DNA from: Argopecten irradians
Taxonomy: Eukaryota > Mollusca > Bivalvia > Pectinida > Pectinidae
DNA: 64,000 bases
Direction of reading: 5' to 3'
Assembly (NCBI RefSeq): GCF_041381155.1
Contig: NC_091144.1
Coordinates: 38,529,033-38,593,032 of the forward strand
The position numbers were made by a program, and so were the translations under genes. Numbering within the stretch: position 1 is the stretch's first letter; every line of letters starts with the position of its first letter. This document shows, in pieces, positions 50,789-63,700 of the stretch. The notes beneath the pieces were generated by a model. It saw only the letters and a program-made list of their open reading frames with translations. It had not been told where the DNA came from and ran no database searches.

Positions 50789-50902
50789 GTAGTCCAATGT
50801 AACTAAAATTAGACTTGTAATTCTGCTTCCACTACAAAGCGTAATGTAGAGTATCGTAGTGGGAGCGGAATTACGAGTCTAATTTTAATTAGATTGCATG
50901 TA
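50789..50902 (+). ncRNA. Candidate long-stem hairpin RNA, G-U rich on the plus strand
   Basis: Arms at about 50800-50834 and 50856-50892 pair over 35 or so bp around a 21-nt loop. The 5' arm has ATTAGACTTGTAATTCTGCT and TCCACTA, the 3' arm TAGTGGGAGCGGAATTACGA and GTCTAAT. The central mismatches in DNA all become U-G wobbles in a plus-strand transcript, and would be A-C mismatches in a minus-strand one. It may be an RNA hairpin or a decaying palindromic transposon. Confidence 0.35.
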
Positions 50903-52205
50903 GGCAAAATAGAGACCTAAAGTTGATTTCACTATGTATATGTATATAATTATGATCGTAATTATACCATGACAAAGTGCAATCATCTTTGGGTCTCAAA
51001 CAACAGCAAATAATGACACACTACACTGTGAATTGCATTAAAGTATGAACAGTGACAGAAAATAATTACTAATTGGCTTCAGCACACTTTGTGTTGAAAA
51101 TTAAATTATTTACATATTAAATCAGTATGGCTTTTCATGATAAAGATATAACATGTTTTCAATATTTTTTAAGTCAAACAGCTCAAATATCTACAAAACA
51201 AGAAATGTAAATCAGGAAATGGACATAGACGCAGCGAGATACAAAGTGACAAGACAAACGAGACATGCATGGATCGCAATATATTTCCAAATAAGTTACC
51301 TCTGCTTGGACACCGAAATTTAATTTCTGTTCACATTTTGAGCTTAGCAACAAATGCTACAGAACTATGATAAAATGCATTCCAACTTGAGTATTTGGCT
51401 CTTTCCTTCCCGTTTCTTTAAACTAATACAATAAGTATTACGTATACTCCACCCCGCATCATCAACATCCACGCTTTACAGTATTCATTCATACATACAT
51501 GTATATGGAATCTTAAAAAAATATCACAGCCTCATAGATTGATATAAAAATACAATTTTTTCATGTAAAAAATGAGCACTTATTCGTCATTCATATACAA
51601 GATTACAAAACTATTTATGGAATGATGCAATATGATTAATGAAACATTTAGGAATGAATGTAGAATTACCTGGATAAATATTTCTAGCGTAAAGTAATAG
51701 TGTGCAAAATTCTAGTTGTGTGAACTCCATTTTGCTCACATGGAATTGTGACATATTAGCACCAGTTCGTGGATGCTTTTTTAAGATGTATCTAATTTTA
51801 TCCTGTAACTGTCCCACATACTGACCGATAATTACTGCCGGATAAACTTGTGCTTTATCCGTCGATACGAAATGCTTTATCCATCAATACGATCACGTGA
51901 ATTTGTTCCATATCTAACAAAACTTTTTCTAACTTGACCCAGAACTTGAACCTTCCAGTGACTGAATCGTCATTCAGTCCCGCTAAAACGTGACGTCACA
52001 TTCACCGGAATGACGTCATATTTAGGACATCGAAATTCTCGTATGGCGGTGTCATCTTTTTCTTGGCTCATGGCAAGGTATGTATTGTAAAGTAATTCTT
52101 TAATGGGTATTTATTGTTTTTTGAGTATTTCATTTTGTTTCAGTGATATATCATACATCTACTATATGCTTTCGTTTTGAATGCCACAATGGTTGCAGGA
52201 TAAAC
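50903..52205. other. Intergenic, nothing recognised
   Basis: Short frames only. Two short neighbouring GTGACGTCA/TGACGTCAT steps occur near 51992-52020. Confidence 0.45.
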
Positions 52206-52358
52206 AGAATACATGGTTAGTATCTTACTATAAAGGTTTTATTTTGGTGCTCGACGCAGAAATCCGAGATGACTCAGCAGAGCCTCGTCATCTCGACTTT
52301 CCTAAGTCTCGCACCAAAATAAACCTTGTATTGTAAGATACTAACCATGTATTCTCTG
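52206..52358. mobile_element. Foldback element with about 40-bp arms
   Basis: GAATACATGGTTAGTATCTT and GGTTTTATTTTGGTGC on the left are matched in inverse by GCACCAAAATAAACC and AAGATACTAACCATGTATTC on the right. GAGATGAC/GTCATCTCG pairs again inside. It is probably a MITE. Confidence 0.8.
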
Positions 52359-52719
52359 TCTAATTCAGACATCATATTGCATTAATATGTTGATACAGAG
52401 TAATAGTAATATTGAGCGTACCAAAATTAGCGTGTTCACAATAAAGAAAATCAGCACAAGAACAAACGTATGAGCAAATGATTTCTTACAAACATCATAT
52501 TAAACCACATCATATTGTTCAATTAAAATGTCATTTACATGAATAAGTTAAAAAATATCTATCATGATACAAAGTTGAAAGTTACATAATATTACAATAA
52601 TTCATACATGTAATTAGCACTGATATGTTTGGCACTCATGATGGAAAATAGGACAATTATATTGCACTGATATATATCTGTGCTGTTTGTTTGTATTGCA
52701 AAGAACTGTATTGGCGACC

Positions 52720-52870
52720 AAAGGTAGATAACTCTACTTAAGAGAAGATAACTCTATCAATGTAGTTCAATATAAATAATTTTACCAAGAGCAGGTAACT
52801 CTATCAAACACAGATAACTCTACCAAGGATAGATAACTTTACCAATGTAAATAACTCTACTATCTAGATA
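52720..52870. repeat. Degenerate short repeats of AGATAACTCTA
   Basis: About eight spaced occurrences of a GATAACTCTAC/TC core with varying flanks of 7-20 bp. It is related to the AGTTATCTC motif at 63300-63650. Confidence 0.6.
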
Positions 52871-52963
52871 ACAAGAATTCAAAAACATTTTTGATATGCA
52901 TAAAAATGTGTGTTAAATAACTGAAAATACATGTACAGAAAAGACATATACAAATATATTCTT

Positions 52964-53309
52964 TTAAAGTGAATAGTCGGGCAAAGAAAACCAGTCTAAA
53001 TGCGTTCATTGGCCTTCCAAAAGTTCTCACATATTAATACGACGGCCAAATTCTGCTTACGTTTCCCAGTTCTGACCATTAAAGTAAAGAAAATTTGAAA
53101 GCATTGAAAGCGAGGCTGCGTGGAAATGTAACCACGGACATAGTCAGCCGGGAGAACGTTTTAGGATTCCTATACTTTAAATTAATTTCTTCGTACGCAG
53201 ACAGATTTTGACGAGAGATTTTGTTTTTCTATTTCATAAGAAATTATACTGGATACATTCACACCATTTTTACCGACTTTAGCCATCCTTGCCCGACTAT
53301 TCACTTTAA
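52964..53309. mobile_element. TTAA-flanked MITE, 346 bp, intact
   Basis: The left end TTAAAGTGAATAGTCGGGCA and right end GCCCGACTATTCACTTTAA are perfect inverted termini with TTAA on both sides. It is a piggyBac- or Kolobok-type target duplication. A decayed relative is at 29900-30233. Confidence 0.85.
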
Positions 53310-53882
53310 AAGCATTCAATCATTACAATTATTCACTTACATGGATATTAAATATTGATGGGAGATTTGATTTATGTGTATTGCACATGTAACTATTGTG
53401 ACTAAAATATATTATTAAATAAATTTAAATCCCATTCTTCTCTAAAAGATATCATATATCATTTTGAAATATCTTTCAACTATATTATAGATAGAAATAC
53501 AATGCATTAGGGAACAGATTTGATCATCTACTATTTTAACAGAACCGGGTAGTTCGAAAAACTCCCAATCAAAAACGGTTTTGACTTGGGACGCAAGTGT
53601 TTGGAATATCAAGGGCTCACTGTACATATAGCTCTTAAAAACGTACAAACCATTTGAATAAAAAAACTTTCGGACAAGAATCTAAAAAAGTTCAGAAGTA
53701 AAGCACAAAAAATTCAAAATAAAAAATATTGGTGGGTACTATGTAGTACGGATCTTCATTTTGATGTGAAAAGGTCTTGAGTCAACTGTGATTTAGGTGG
53801 GTTTTATTACTGGTACTCCGGTTTCCTCTCAAAGTAAGACCGAGAAAACAATCATCTAGTGGTCTTGTAAAAGCTCATGTAG

Positions 53883-53899
53883 TTTATTTTACATTTATT
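53883..53899 (-). terminator. Poly(A) signal candidates for the minus-strand gene
   Basis: Two AATAAA hexamers on the minus strand (53894-53899 and 53883-53888) lie about 80-100 bp after the stop at 53981. Confidence 0.55.
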
Positions 53900-53980
53900 G
53901 TACAGTAATGTTACTTTTTACAATATTATGTATAGCTTAATTTTCAATAATTGTATGACAAAATTTACACTTGCTGATAC

Positions 53981-54753
53981 CTAGCTTGTTACACATATTG
54001 AGTCTGACTTATGTACAAGTAGGTCACTGTCCGGCTCATCCAGCAATTTTTGTGAGAACACCTTGGCGACAGAATCATACTTTCGCCTGCTGTAAAGAAT
54101 TGTAGTAATATAGTTGGGCACAATCTTCCTCTGAAAGCACTGCTCCACAAGTGTGTTGAGTTCGCTGACAACACTCTGACTTCGAGAATTTGTAAGGGGA
54201 GAAATATTTGAGTCCATTAAACTTGTTATGTGATAAAAGTGCTTCCCACCATCTTGAAATAGTCGATTTGCTAGCACGGAATCCAAACGAGGCGAGAAAA
54301 TCCCAGCAGAGGGTGCTGCGTAGTCATTTTCCTCGTAGCTATCACTGAACATGAAATCTTCGCCTGGACAACGAACTCCGAGACCATAGCGACTGATATC
54401 ATTTGGATCGTCTTCTGTTGGACTCAATGAATGGGTTTGGTCATCATATAAAGATTTGTTTGCGAATCGTGGTAATGGCGTACCTTTCCTGCTTCGACTC
54501 TGTGGAATTACATGCCCTTGTGAGCGCCACCTAGGGACAGGAGTACTGTCTCTTGATCTGGAAAGTCGTCCTGAGGTCGGGACAAAGTTCATTGCTGAGG
54601 GTCCCGAGGGTGACCCTGTGGGCGTGTCATCAAGGGAACTAACGTCCGTCTCCCGGCCTGATGTAGGCATACTGCTGTGTATACTGAGGGCAGGGTAGTC
54701 AAGTAGTGTTTCGTCCATCGAGTAGACGTCGTGGGTTTGAGCCATACTGCTTT
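53981..54753 (-). CDS. Last exon: Ser-rich region and C-terminal helical segment
   Basis: The acceptor is TGGGTATTGCAG before 54753. It carries phase 1, as needed after the exon ending at 56809. About 257 codons with low-complexity S/P/T/R stretches (TPTGSPSGPSAM, SRSRDSTPVPRW), an acidic part, then SVVSELNTLVEQCFQRKIVP and YSRRKYDSVAKVFSQKLL, ending DSICVTS and a stop. A possible earlier donor (CTT|GTACAT) exists near the end. The alternative is that this is exon 2 of a separate gene that starts at about 55120, with Met at 54732. No family recognised. Confidence 0.65.
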
Positions 54754-57700
54754 CTGCAATACCCAAAAAGAGCCTTAATTAGTAACATTTGTTGCTAGTG
54801 TTAAGATCTGACATAGCCCGAGATACTCTGGCCCTGACACCATACTTAGACATTATGACAGATAGATGTCTGGTGTAGTGCCAGAGCGCAGTAGTACTCG
54901 AAAACCTGGAATAAGCCGACACCGTTTGGTATCAGGCCAGGTCATCTCCGATTCAGACTACTTACAAAACATTACCACCGAGAATCGCCACTTACCTTAG
55001 ATTTTTCAACAAATGGATAATTTATCTACGCATAGCCATCAATTTCATCACGCATGCACGTTCTATAGTGTCAACACAGTAGTTTCTTTTCCGCAACTTT
55101 AAATTTCCCTTGTCGTCGTCGCCATTTTCCCGTAGTATGCATATCACCTTTAATCTCGACAGATTGCTATATTTGGGTAGATATAATATTCATTTGTTGA
55201 ATAGACTAAGGTTAGTGGTGCTTCTTGATGGTCAGTCTGAATCGGAGATGTCCTGGCCCAATACCAAACGGTGTCAGCTAACAAACAAGGGCAGATAACT
55301 CTGAAATATACAAATTTGGAATAGAGCTTCATCCATACACACTATGACTATGTAACTGTATGTTTAAATTTCGATCAAAAATAATCTGAATGCTTTGTGT
55401 AATATCACTAATTATGTCCTTTTAACCTTTAGCTTTTGTCCTCATATATGTATATATATATATATATATGTAGATTACAGAGCTGAAACACAATGAAATA
55501 GAAGAATCAAAAGTTTTGAATAACTTATAGTAACAAAAATTTTGAATTAATTATCTGAACAACATGCATCATTTCTTTGGTCATAAAAACTCCCTGTGGT
55601 TGTAAAATCTCTTCAGTTGGTTATTTCTCCAGATATATTTTAAAATCTCTTTAGCTGGTTATTTCTCCAGATATATCTTAAAATATCTTTAGCTAGTTAT
55701 TTCTCCAGATGAATTGTCAAATCTCTTTAGCTGGTTATTTCTCCAGATGAATTGTCAAATGCTGGTTATTTCTCCAGATATATTTTAAAATCTCTTTCGC
55801 TGGTTATTTCTCCAGATATATTTCAAAATCTCTTTAGCTAGTTATTTCTCCAGATATATTTTAAAATCTCTTTAGCTGGTTATTTCTCCAGATATATTTC
55901 AAAATCTCTTTAGCTAGTTATTTCTCCAGATATATTTCAAAATCTCTTTAGCTAGTTATTTCTCCAGATATATTTTAAAATCTCTTTAGCTTGTTATTTC
56001 TCCAGATATATTTTAAAATCTCTTTAGCTGGTTATTTCTCCAGATATATTTTAAAATCTCTTTAGCTGGTTATTTCTCCAGATATATTTTAAAATCTCTT
56101 TAGCTGGTTATTTCTCCAGATATATTTTAAAATATCTTTAGCTGGTTATTTCTACAAATGAATTGTCAAATCTCTTTAGCTGGTTATTTCTCCAGATATA
56201 TTTTAAAATCTCTTTAGCTGGTTATTTCTCCAGATATATTTCAAAATCTCTTTAGCTGGTTATTTCTACAAATGAATTTTAAAATCTCTTTAGCTGGTTA
56301 TTTCTACAAATGAATTTCAATATTTCTTTTCTAAATTTTTTATTTTTATTTTTTTAACTAAATATTAGTTAAATACTACAAGGTATTAAAATTTCGTGAT
56401 CTTGCTATATATAGAGATCATCATATGCCTTTATTTTACCCCTCCGAGGTATTCAGCAGGGTTACGATAAAGGGGTGCAATAAAGGGGTATACATGCGAT
56501 AAAGGTAATTAGTGATATGACTAGAAACGTAATTATTGTATCATATATGCAATTTGCCTATATTTATTAGTAAGTATATGATAAATAAGACTTATCTATA
56601 GTTCATCCATTTAATAATTCACTGATAAGATTTTCACGACCAAAGGAATACCCAGAAAAATCACAAAAATATTTTCCCCATGAAAAAATTGGCTACAGTG
56701 AGTGTATGGTATACAGTATTATTTTGAGATTCAATCAAAATGATTCAGTATACCAAATGTAGTCCAAGAAATTCTATCACTGATTCTAGTATAACTACCA
56801 CCACCTACCAAACTGTCCGACTAGTTCCAGTTCTATGTCCACGATAAGACCTTGATCCATGAGCCACTGAGCCACAGCAATACAGTTAGAACGCTTGTTC
56901 ATAATGTCCTCTGCTGAAACTTCCTCCCCTGCAAACATTAAATGAATGTATGACATCGCCTTGTTAAACTGTGAGCCAATCAGTACATCGACCAGCATAT
57001 TTGACCTGTATAGCCAGGTATCTGGATTATGCAGGTTTAAAATTACCATGAATTATGAAGCGTAATATCATACAATCATGTCGCATACATAGGTATCTGG
57101 ATAAGACAAGGGTCAGATTAGACAAGGGTCAGATTAGACAAGGGTCAGATTAGACAGGTGTCAGAATAGACAAGGGTCAGAATAGACAAGGGTCAGATTA
57201 GACAAGGGTCAGATTAGACAAGAGTCAGATCAGACAAGGGTCAGATTAGACAAGAGTCAGATTTGACAAGAGTCAGATTAGACAAGGGTCAGATTTGACA
57301 GGCTATATTGTACACTCACTACTTACACATGCTACAGAAGGAATATACTGGTGGAAAGTCAGACAACTTAACCATTAAGCCACTTACACATATTACAGAA
57401 TGAATATAATGATAGAAAGTCAGGCACCTTAACCACTAAACCACTTACACATATTACAGAAGGAATATAATGATAGAAAGTCAGGCACCTTAACCACTAA
57501 GCCACTTACACAGATTACAGAAGGAATATAATGATAGAAAGTCAGGCACCTTAACCACTAAACCACTTACACATATTTCAGAAGGAATATAATGACAGAA
57601 AGTCAGACACCTTAACCACTATGCCACTTATACATATTACAGAAGGAATATAATGACAGAAAGTCAGACACCTTAACCACTATGCCACTTATACATATTA

Positions 57701-60700
57701 CAGAAGGAATATAATGATAGAAAGTCAGACACCTTAACCACTATGCCACTTATACATATTACAGAAGGAATATAATGATAGAAAGTCAGACACCTTAACC
57801 ACTTAGCCACTTACACAGATTACAAAAGGAATATAATGATAAAAGTCAGACACCTTAACCACTTAGCCTCTTACACAGATTACAGAAGGAATATAATGAT
57901 AGAAAGTCAGGCACCTTAACCACTAAACCACTTACACATATTTCAGAAGGAATATAATGACAGAAAGTCAGACACCTTAACCACTATGCCACTTATACAT
58001 ATTACAAAAGGAATATAATGATAGAAAGTCAGGCACCTTAACCACTTAGCCACTTACACAGATTACAAAAGGAATATAATGATAGAAAGTCAGACACCTT
58101 AACCACTTAGCCTCTTACACAGATTACAGAAGGAATATAATGACAGAAAGTCAGACACCTTAACCACTATGCCACTTATTCATATTACAGAAGGAATATA
58201 ATGATAGAAAGTCAGACACCTTAACCACTATGCCACTTATACATATTACAGAAGGAATATAATGATAGAAAGTCAGACACCTTAACCACTATGCCACTTA
58301 TACATATTACAGTAGGAATATAATGATAGAAAGTCAGGCACCTTAACCACTTAGCCACTTACACAGATTACAGTAGGAATATAATGATAGAAAGTCAGAC
58401 ACCTTAACCACTATGCCTCTTATACAGATTACAAAAGGAATATAATGATAAAAGTCAGACACCTTAACCACTAAGCCACTTATACATATTACAGAAGGAA
58501 TATAATGATAGAAAGTCAGACACCTTAACCACTAAGCCACTTATACATATTACAGAAGGAATATAATGATAGAAAGTCAGGCACCTTAACCACTTAGCCA
58601 CTTACACAGATTACAAAAGGAATATAATGATAGAAAGTCAGGCACCTTAACCACTTAGCCTCTTACACAGATTACAAAAGGAATATAATGATAAAAGTCA
58701 GACATCTTAACCACTAAGCCACTTATACATATTACAGAAGGAATATAATGATAGAAAGTCAGGCACCTTAACCACTAAACCATTTACACATGTTACAGAA
58801 GGAATATAATGACAGAAAGTCAGGCACCTTAACCACTTAGCCTCTTACACAGATTACAAAAGGAATATAATGATAAAAAGTCAGGCACCTTAACCACTTA
58901 GCCACTTACACATGTTACAGAAAGAATATAATGACAGAAAGTTAGAAACCTTAACCACTAACCCACTTACACAGATAACAAAAGGAATATAATGACAGAA
59001 AGTCAGACACCTTAACCACTATGCCACTTATACATATTACAGAAGGAATATAATGATAGAAAGTCAGGCACCTTAACCACTTAGCCACTTACACAGATTA
59101 CAAAAGGAATATAATGATAGAAAATCAGGCACCTTAACCGCTAAGCCACTTACACATGTTACAGAAAGAATATAATGATAGAAAGTCAGACACCTTAACC
59201 ACTAAGCCACTTACAAATGTTACAGACACATTAACCACTAAGCCACTTACACATATTACAGACACCTTAACCACTAACCCACTTACACATATTACAGACA
59301 CCTTAACCACTAAGCCACTTACACATATTGCAGACACCTTAACCACTAAGCCACTTACACATATTGCAGACACTTTAACCACTAAGCCACTTACACATAT
59401 TACAGACACCTTAACCACTAACCCACGTACACATATTACAGACACCTTAACCACTAAGCCACTTACACATATTACAGACACCTTAACCACTAAGCCACTT
59501 ACACATATTACAGACACCTTAACCACTAACCCACGTACACATATTACAGACACCTTAACAATTAAGCCACTTTCAAATGTTACAGACACCTTAACCACTA
59601 AGCCACTGACACATATTACAGACACCTTAACCATTAAGCCACTTTCAAATGTTACAGACACTTTAACCACTTAGCCACTTACACATATTACAGACACCTT
59701 AACCACTAACCAACGTACACATGTTACAGACACCTTAACCACTAAGCCACGTACACATATTACAGACACCTTAACCACTAACCCATGTACACATATTACA
59801 GACACCTTAACCATTAAGCCACTTTCAAATGTCACAGACACCTTAACCACTAAGCCACTTACACATATTACAGACACCTTAACCACTAAACCATGTACAC
59901 ATGTTACAGACACCTTAACCACTAACCCACGTACACATATTACAGACACCTTAACCATTAAGCCACTTTCAAATGTTACAGACACCGAAACCACTAAGCC
60001 ACTTACACATATTTCAGACACCTTAACCACTAAGCCACTTACACATATTACAGACAACTTAACCACTAAGCCACTTACACATATTGCAGACACCTTAACC
60101 ACTAAACCATGTACACATGTTACAGACACCTTAACCACTAAGCCACTTACACATATTACAGACACCTTAACCACTAAACCACGTACACATATTACAGACA
60201 CCTTAACCACTAAACCACGTACACATATTACAGACACCTTAACCACTAAACCATGTACACATATTACAGACACCTTAACCACTAAACCATGTACACATGT
60301 TACAGACACCTTAACCACTAAGCCACTTACACATATTTCAGACACCTTAACCACTAAACCATGTACACATGTTACAGACACCTTAACCACTAAACCATGT
60401 ACACATGTTACAGACACCTTAACCACTAAGCCACTTACACAAATTTCAGACACCTTAACCACTAAACCATGTACACATGTTACAGACAACTTAACCACTA
60501 AACCACGTACACATATTACAGACACCTTAACCACTAAGCCACTTACACATATTTCAGACACCTTAACCACTAAACCATGTACACATGTTACAGACACCTT
60601 AACCACTAAGCCACTTACACATATTTCAGACACCTTAACCACTAAACCATGTACACATGTTACATACACCTTAACCACTAAGCCACTTACACATATTACA

Positions 60701-63700
60701 GACACCTTAACCATTAAGCCACTTTCAAATGTTACAGACACCGAAACCACTAACCCACGTACACATATTACAGACACCTTAACCACTAAGCCACTTACAC
60801 ATATTTCAGACACCTTAACCACTAAGCCACTTACACATATTACAGACAACTTAACCACTAAACCACGTACACATATTTCATACACCGAAACCACTAACCC
60901 ACGTACACATATTACAGACACCTTAACCACTAAGCCACTTACACATATTTCAGACACCTTAACCACTAAGCCACTTACACATATTACAGACACCTTAACC
61001 ACTAAGCCACTTACACATATTTCAGACACCTTAACCACTAAGCCACTTACACATATTACAGACACCTTAACCACTAACCCACGTACACATGTTACAGACA
61101 CCTTAACCACTAACCCACGTACACGTGTTACAGACACCTTAACCACAAACCCACGTACACATGTTACAGACACCTTAACCACTAACCCACGTACATGTCT
61201 TACAGACACCTTAACCACTAAGCCACTTACACGTGTTACAGACACCTTAACCACTAACCCACGTACATGTGTTACAGACACCTGAACCACTAACCCACGT
61301 ACACGTGTTACAGACACCTTAACCACTAACCCACGTACATGTGTTACAGACACCTTAACCACTAACCCACGTACACATGTTACAGACACCTTAACCACTA
61401 ACTCACTTACACATATTACAGACACCTTAACCACTAAGCCACTTACACATGTTACAAAAAGGACTAGGGTTAGCCATGATCCAGTCTGTCAGCTGTCTTC
61501 CACTAAAACACTTGCTGTACATTTGTAGTTCTCGCCTCATCTTGTGAAGGGTTGCCTGTAACGCTCCGTCCATCGTACAGGTACTGGAAGTGTCTGTCCA
61601 CACATACTACAAAACAGTAGTGGTCAAATTACAGTACCAATTGGTACTTGGCGACTATTATTTTCCTTCCGACCCTATCCCCACACCCTCCACCCCTCTC
61701 TCAATAGCAGATCTCTGGGCTGTACAGTAAAAGAGAAGTTGGAAGTAAAAAAATATTCATTTGTTTGGTGCTGGGAGACCATTCTTTTCCTTCTAACCCT
61801 ATCTCCCCACTCATTAAATAGCAGGTCTCTAGGCCTTCAGTAACAGAGAAGAAGGTGAAAAAAAATGTTAACTAGTTTGGTGCAGAGAGACCATTATTTT
61901 CCATCAGACCCTATCTCCCCACTCCCTAAATAGCAGGTCTCTAGGCCTTACAGTAAAAGAGAAGAATTTGGAAATAAAAAACATTTAAAATGCCTTAGCC
62001 TAAACTGTAAGAACAGTACCCTATATAGAGTGAAGGTGACAGATGTTGAGATTTCAATGCCTCCCCGCAAAGGAAAACTAACTACATTTAATATGGTATA
62101 CTTATAATGTTGAGCATACAAATGACCATCTATGAGAACTTTGTATATTCTAGGCTCACAACCTTTCCGAAACTGCTTTTAATTTTCAAAATGTAAATGT
62201 AAAACAAGATTGATAATTCTGCAGAGTTGCAAAAGTTTTACCATTAGTTTTACCATTCAGCTTATCATTACCATTACTTAAGTTATCATCACCTTCTGAA
62301 CAATCCAATTAAAAGAAATAAAATGTTTTCATAACTCATGCCGTCTTATGTGACCTGCCATTGTCCCATATACCACACGTTATTTGACTACTAAGTAACG
62401 CAAAATGGCAAACAGTGAAATGAATATTCATTATTAAGATAGATGATTCAGGACATCTTGCATTTGTTTAGTGTTCTAACCTCATCAACATATGTTTTGT
62501 TGTTATTCTAAAACTTTCATTATTTTTTAGCTTCGTCAAGATATTAAGTTATGTACATGTTCCTTCAGAGCCCTGTGTAGATTCATTCAAATATTAAGTT
62601 ACTCACATGTTCCTTCAGAGCCCTGTGTAGCTTCATCAGCTGAGATGTTGATTCTGTAAACAACTGTAACCTGAACATGACATCCTCCTAAAAAAGGCCA
62701 AGGGTCAAATGTCAAGGTTAATATCTACACAGAGCAAGGTCAAGGTCAATGACTAGGTATCTAAAAGTTTTAAGCTATTTCAAGTGCTTTTAACTAGATT
62801 TCTCTTCCCAACATCTTAAAATAAGATCAAAATACTTTATGAAATTCTAGAAATGTATGTGTATATAAATGACATAAATGGCATCACATCGAAAAGTGAG
62901 AAGCAGATGATAGGAAATGGATGGGACAGATATGAGTAATGCAATTTCATGAAGTGGCATAATATAGATTACAATTTTTTTATAAGTGTATACCTCCATA
63001 TATTTTTAATAACTTACAGCCTGAGACAGTAACAGATCTTTCCTGATATCTTTGTCTTGGCGGTTGATGAACGTCAGCAGGTGCTGGCAAAGGAAAACAA
63101 AAAGTTTATTTAGTTATTTATTCAGTAATACATTTGGACTGTTCCCTTATCAGCTCATCCAGTGTAGTTCATAGTTTTTTTGCTTGCAACTAGAATATGA
63201 CATTTCACTTTTCAGAACAAACTGAATTGAATTCTATTTAGCACAGTAAAGAGAAAAACTGTAGCCACAGACAAGTAGGAGATTGATAGTTACAGATTTA
63301 ACTTAGAGTTATCTCCCATGCATGACTGCTAAAAATATAGAAAATTATTTGAGCAAGCTAAATCTCCCCATACACAAATTGGTTGCTTAGCATTAACTTT
63401 TCAAAAATAGAGTTATCTCCCTTACATAAAATGGTTGCTCTTTAGCAGGTGGAGCCTTAACTTCTCAGAAATAGAGAGTTATCTCCCTTACATAAAATGG
63501 TTGCTCTTTAACAGGTGGAGCATTAACTTTTCAGAAATAGAGAGTTATCTCCCTTACATAAAATGGTTGCTCTTTAACAGGTGGAGCATTAACTTCTCAG
63601 AAATAGAGTTATCTCCCTTACATAAAATGGTTGCTCTTTAGCAGGTGAAGCTTTAAATGTTCTGAAAGCCAAGCTTAAAATGATACAGTACCATTGTCAT

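Noticed and set aside
56929..57049. Upstream extension of the second DEP exon
   Set aside because: The open frame continues, but a stronger acceptor at 56929 gives the right phase and the extension lacks domain-like sequence.
59134..61434. 587- and 178-codon minus-strand frames as a repeat protein gene
   Set aside because: They follow the 36-bp satellite exactly, with a 12-residue period. Frames are open on the plus strand too, and no start context or promoter is seen.
63435..63641. 68-codon repeat frame
   Set aside because: Product of a 64-66 bp tandem repeat in an intron.
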